A DNA stretch of 64,000 bases, from assembly GCA_930990555.1 (NCBI GenBank), contig CAKNPW010000002.1, positions 42,203 to 106,202 on the forward strand, in the 5' to 3' direction. Origin of the DNA: an uncultured Clostridium sp. GTDB taxonomy: Bacteria; Bacillota; Clostridia; TANB77; CAG-508. The translations under genes and the position numbers were made by a program. Below, piece after piece: positions 61,440-64,000 of the stretch (positions within the stretch are counted from its first letter, which is position 1; each line of letters starts with the position of its first letter). A model generated the notes under the pieces. The model saw nothing but the letters and a program-made list of their open reading frames with translations. It had not been told where the DNA came from and searched no databases.

Positions 61440-61916
61440 TTAATTTTTTAAAATAAATTTTTCATCATCTCTTTTAAATCCGAATTTTTCATATAACTTT
61501 ATTGCATTAGGATTAACTGCATCAAGTTCTATTTTTCTACAATCTAGTTCTTTAAGTAAATCTAAAACCATATTCATTAATTTATTTTGTATTCCGTTTC
61601 TTCTGTAATCTTCATCTGTATAAACACTTGTTATATATGCTTTTTTGCCATTAAGAAATAACGCAGACGGTATCATCTGATGAACCACTACTCCATTACA
61701 AGCAACTGTTCTATTATTACTTTCATCTATTGCTATATAGAAATAGATTGTTTTATTTAGCTCTTTCATTAATATATTTTTTATATTTTTCCTTGCTAAA
61801 TCTTCGTTTTTAAGAGTTATTCCTTCTCTATTACATGTAAATATATTTTGTTTTATTTTAAAATCTACTAAATCATCAATATCATTTATATTTGCTTTTC
61901 TATATACTAAATTCAT
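61440..61916 (-). CDS. GNAT acetyltransferase
   Basis: 158 aa. AYITSVYTDEDYRRNGIQNKLMNMVLD (loop RRNGIQ) and IELDAVNPNAIKLYEKFGF. The loop has Gln where Gly/Ala is common, as in several active GNATs. Confidence 0.85.
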   Translation of the reverse strand: MNLVYRKANINDIDDLVDFKIKQNIFTCNREGITLKNEDLARKNIKNILMKELNKTIYFYIAIDESNNRTVACNGVVVHQMIPSALFLNGKKAYITSVYTDEDYRRNGIQNKLMNMVLDLLKELDCRKIELDAVNPNAIKLYEKFGFKRDDEKFILKN

Positions 61917-61966
61917 TTTTATAACCTTTCTTTATAATTTTTATTGATTAAATCTTTCCTTAAGTA

Positions 61967-61996
61967 TTGACTTTTTAGCTTTAAGTAGCTTATAAT
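61967..61996 (+). promoter_or_regulatory. Promoter of the antitoxin-type RNA
   Basis: TTGACT, 18-nt spacer, TATAAT. Predicted start near 62003 at ATAGGAAATG. No reading frame follows before the terminator at 62084. Confidence 0.7.
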
Positions 61997-62002
61997 AAAT
62001 AT

Positions 62003-62087
62003 AGGAAATGGAGAAACCACAAAGTGGTTTGCCTATTGAGATATGAAAAACACATCTACAACGGTCAAAATTACAGATGTGTTTTTT
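62003..62087 (+). ncRNA. Candidate antitoxin RNA of a type I toxin-antitoxin system
   Basis: About 85 nt. A 5' hairpin AAACCAC/GTGGTTT and a 3' terminator hairpin CACATCT/AGATGTG with a T-run; no ORF. Its DNA overlaps the 3' end of the toxin mRNA from the other strand, so the two RNAs would pair. The layout (convergent, shared terminator region) is that of fst/RNAII and the C. difficile type I loci. Confidence 0.6.
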
Positions 62088-62093
62088 TATTGT

Positions 62094-62216
62094 TTATTTT
62101 TGTTTGCTAATAATTACTACTAATGCAATAATTAAGGCAAACGTAATGATAGTTACTCCTATTAAAGAATAATATAATATGTATATTGTTGCAATTAATG
62201 ATTGTACTTCTATCAT
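62094..62216 (-). CDS. 40-aa hydrophobic toxin-like peptide (type I toxin / holin-like)
   Basis: 40 aa: short polar start MIEVQSL, then one long hydrophobic helix ending in LIIALVVIISKQK. This matches the size and hydropathy of type I toxins and 'putative holin-like toxin' peptides. Its ribosome site GGAGGTGAGG lies in a CCTCC-AATA-GGAGG hairpin, so translation is probably repressed until refolding. Promoter on the minus strand at 62278-62306. Confidence 0.65.
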   Translation of the reverse strand: MIEVQSLIATIYILYYSLIGVTIITFALIIALVVIISKQK

Positions 62217-62277
62217 ACGCCTCACCTCCTTATTGGAGGCAAACCACATCTGCTTATTCTCATTTCCTATGAAAGTT

Positions 62278-62306
62278 ATTTTATAACAATTGCCTTCTTT
62301 TGTCTA
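62278..62306 (-). promoter_or_regulatory. Promoter of the toxin mRNA
   Basis: On the minus strand TAGACA, 17-nt spacer, TAAAAT; start near 62270 at ATAGGAAATG, the same 5' sequence as the opposite RNA. Confidence 0.55.
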
Positions 62307-62348
62307 TATTTTTTTAATTATAATTTAAGATTACAATATTTTCTTTAA

Positions 62349-62684
62349 TTATAAATTTTCTTTTGTATAAACAATAGCTTTATCAATATATTCATTAAAT
62401 TTGTTTAAAAATCTACCAGTACATTTTTCTACTAAAACTGTTCTAGGACCTATATTATAACTGTAAAAATTTTCTTTAATTTCTGATTTTTTATGACCTT
62501 TTGTAATTTCTATTGCATATATCATAATTGTTGCTAAATTGACTTCTACTATATTTTTTAATTGTTTATCATTACTATTTTTAAATTTTTTCTTTGCTTC
62601 ATCAAATATTTTATCAAATAGAATATTATATTCTTCTTCACCTAATATATTCTTTAATTTCTTTAGATATTGCTCCGTATTCAT
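62349..62684 (-). CDS. Small helical paralog family member C
   Basis: 111 aa, AGGAGTG ribosome site. KLKNILGEEEYNILFDKIF and VEVNLATIMIYAIEITKG align with the gene at 8262 across the full length. Function unknown. Confidence 0.75.
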   Translation of the reverse strand: MNTEQYLKKLKNILGEEEYNILFDKIFDEAKKKFKNSNDKQLKNIVEVNLATIMIYAIEITKGHKKSEIKENFYSYNIGPRTVLVEKCTGRFLNKFNEYIDKAIVYTKENL

Positions 62685-62719
62685 GTTATAATCACTCCTT
62701 AAAAAAAAAATTACTTTTT

Positions 62720-62911
62720 TTAATTTTCTAGCACTAATGCTTTTTTAGGACAAAAGTTTGAACATTTACCACATTTAATACATTTTTCATAATCTATCTT
62801 TGGTGCTTCAAATTCTTCTTGTGATAATGCTCCTACTGGACAAACTTTTACAGCAGGACATTTATGATTTTGTGGGCAATTTTCTATTATTATTTTTAAT
62901 TTCTTTTCCAT
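62720..62911 (-). CDS. Small ferredoxin-type 4Fe-4S protein
   Basis: 63 aa. Two Cys clusters: CPQNHKCPAVKVCPVGAL (first) and CIKCGKCSNFCPKKAL (second, canonical CxxCxxCxxxCP). The second should hold one 4Fe-4S cluster; the first has wider spacing. GGAGG ribosome site. Likely a chromosomal-type redox protein, so the right end of the window may be leaving the element. Confidence 0.85.
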   Translation of the reverse strand: MEKKLKIIIENCPQNHKCPAVKVCPVGALSQEEFEAPKIDYEKCIKCGKCSNFCPKKALVLEN

Positions 62912-62958
62912 AACATAATCTCCTCCATAAATAATTATTTATAATAGATTCTACGATT

Positions 62959-63090
62959 TTATTTATCATAATATGAAATTTCTATTTTATTTCCATCTAA
63001 ATCTTCAATTGCAAAACAATTGTAATTATCTATACTATTAGGTATTTTTTAGGTTTATATAAAATTTTCGCACCGATTTGTTTTCAGGCA
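62959..63090 (-). pseudogene. Remnant of a VOC/glyoxalase-family gene
   Basis: The minus strand reads KQIGAKILYKPK, then after a 1-base loss in an A-run continues IPNSIDNYNCFAIEDLDGN with KIEISYYDK and a stop. That is the last beta-unit of a VOC protein (typical xxxDPDGNxIEL). Upstream a TGA interrupts the frame and no start is present, so it is a 3' fragment. Confidence 0.7.
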
Positions 63091-63098
63091 ATTAAAAA

Positions 63099-63515
63099 TT
63101 ATTCTTCTTTATTCTCTTTTATATCTTTTATACTTAATATTGCTAATATAAATGATATAACTAATATTGAAATATCTGTTGCTGAAACATTAGGCATACA
63201 TTGATCTACTATTGTCATACCTATTGCAGTTGCAATAGTGTCTAATAATACAAATATAATCCTAGCACTATACAAATTGAGTTTTTTTAATTTCAATAAT
63301 GCTTTTGGTAATCCCTCTGCAATAAAGTTTATAGGCAAAGATATAATTGTAGAAATTAAAAAGAATAAGATAATATCCCATACGCTATTATATCTAAATC
63401 CAAAGAACTGCATTATTGCACCTGCAAATATTGCAATTACAGATACTATAATGAGAATAACTATAATTATTAATCCCCATCCTAAAATATCTTTTATTAG
63501 TTTATTATTTTTCAT
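63099..63515 (-). CDS. Four-helix membrane protein
   Basis: 138 aa with four hydrophobic segments (about 10-32, 45-65, 83-100, 113-132) and charged ends (KDIKENKEE). Not recognised. Confidence 0.7.
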   Translation of the reverse strand: MKNNKLIKDILGWGLIIIVILIIVSVIAIFAGAIMQFFGFRYNSVWDIILFFLISTIISLPINFIAEGLPKALLKLKKLNLYSARIIFVLLDTIATAIGMTIVDQCMPNVSATDISILVISFILAILSIKDIKENKEE

Positions 63516-63552
63516 ATATTGCTCACTTTCACATGATTATAATTTTATTAAT

Positions 63553-64000
63553 TTATAATTCTAGTTCATCATCTTGTTTTCTTTCTCTTTCTAATGCCTT
63601 AAAAATCCAATAAGTTGCATCATTTTTTCTGGATTTTATTGAATATCCTAAATTTCTATAAAAATCAATAAAAACATCTTGTCTTGCTTCAGCAGTTATA
63701 GAGTTAAAACCTAATCCTTTTGAATATTTTTCAACTTCATTAACTAATCTCTTTGCAATTCCTTGTTTTCTGTATTCTTCTTCTATAAATAATCCTTGTA
63801 TAAACGAATGTCTATCTCTTTTATTTAATTCTAGCATTATATATCCAACTGTTTTTATTTCTTTTTTATCTTTATTTAACAATGATGCTACAAAAGCATT
63901 GTATGACTGTTCTTCATCGAATATTTTATTGTAAATATAATCTGTGTTATTGTTCTTTGATAGATACCTTTCATTATCTATAATATATTCTTGTTTTTCT
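63553..64000 (-). CDS. GNAT acetyltransferase, 5' end outside the window
   Basis: At least 148 codons are open. QGLFIEEEYRKQGIAKRLVNEVEKY holds the acetyl-CoA loop RKQGIA, then ITAEARQDVFIDFYRNLGYSIK. The frame is open through the right edge (EKQEYIIDNERYLSKNNN), so the true start lies beyond 64000; the internal TTG at 63882 is not the start. Confidence 0.85.
   Translation of the reverse strand, partial: EKQEYIIDNERYLSKNNNTDYIYNKIFDEEQSYNAFVASLLNKDKKEIKTVGYIMLELNKRDRHSFIQGLFIEEEYRKQGIAKRLVNEVEKYSKGLGFNSITAEARQDVFIDFYRNLGYSIKSRKNDATYWIFKALERERKQDDELEL

Larger units (their letters stand above)
62001..62270. repeat. Inverted repeats bracketing the toxin locus
   Basis: ATAGGAAATG with CATTTCCTAT (62001-62010 / 62261-62270), and AGTGGTTTGCCT with AGGCAAACCACA (62023-62034 / 62237-62248). 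Within one long toxin transcript the two ends could pair and hide the ribosome site; alternatively they mark a 270-bp mobile unit. Confidence 0.65.

Noticed and set aside
62001..62270. Insertion sequence or MITE as the only explanation of the inverted repeats
   Set aside because: No target-site duplication seen next to the ends; promoters and hairpins fit a type I toxin locus better, though a mobile unit is not excluded.
1..64000. CRISPR array, rRNA or tRNA genes
   Set aside because: No regular repeat-spacer series and no cloverleaf or rRNA-like conserved stretch was seen on reading; a covariance search was not possible.

Overview
The window is very AT-rich, densely coded and almost tRNA/rRNA-free. 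It uses the standard code (TGA serves as a stop, for example at 29514-29516 and 61148-61150). A Spo0A-type response regulator, an AbrB regulator with a zinc ribbon, a YolD/UmuC pair and Gram-positive style ribosome sites point to a low-GC Firmicute, most likely a gut-type Clostridia. The gene content (tyrosine recombinase next to a dif-like site, SSB, ERF annealing protein, Rad50-like ATPase, primase-like protein, ArdC-like protein, orphan methyltransferase, type I toxin-antitoxin locus) suggests a large plasmid or an integrated plasmid-like element. No capsid, conjugation or replication-initiator gene was recognised.

Layout. 1-1.7 kb: minus-strand genes with two resolvase-fold proteins that lack the catalytic serine, plus an HTH protein. 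2-6.6 kb: single-gene units on both strands, each with its own promoter or terminator, including the Spo0A-like regulator. 6.7-8.6 kb: XerD-sized tyrosine recombinase, a 28-bp dif-like site with two extra half-sites, and two copies of a small paralogous family whose third copy is at 62.3 kb. 8.7-35 kb: a long one-directional accessory cluster of small enzymes. It holds five NT5C-type nucleotidase domains (one fused to a nucleoside hydrolase, one to a second HAD phosphatase), three sister P-loop kinases, several GNAT acetyltransferases, two histidine phosphatases, two HD hydrolases, a Nudix hydrolase, two class I glutamine-amidotransferase-like hydrolases, an MBL hydrolase, a heterodimeric ABC exporter, two MFS transporters and a MATE-like transporter. 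Three solitary plus- or minus-strand genes with strong promoters and terminators interrupt it. 35-38.6 kb: small conserved hypotheticals, an HEPN gene broken by an in-frame stop, HU and AbrB. 38.6-55.3 kb: a plasmid/phage-like DNA metabolism block, all on the minus strand. 55.4-56.8 kb: a gene-free stretch able to fold into a chain of hairpins ending in a perfect terminator, then an XRE repressor and a divergent gene. 56.8-64 kb: nuclease, GNAT, YolD, a frameshifted UmuC, membrane proteins, a type I toxin-antitoxin locus and a ferredoxin.

How the genes may work together. The 8.7-35 kb cluster reads as a nucleotide/small-metabolite hydrolysis, phosphorylation, acetylation and export toolkit; its substrate is unknown. 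The 38.6-55.3 kb block supplies ssDNA binding (SSB), annealing (ERF), DNA-end ATPase, primase-like and methyltransferase functions plus a coupled amidoligase/class II glutaminase pair. Nine of its 25 proteins end in Ala (mostly -VA, -SA or -AA), against one of roughly 30 in the neighbouring cluster. That pattern, the dif-like site, the toxin-antitoxin locus and the hairpin chain are the observations most worth following up.
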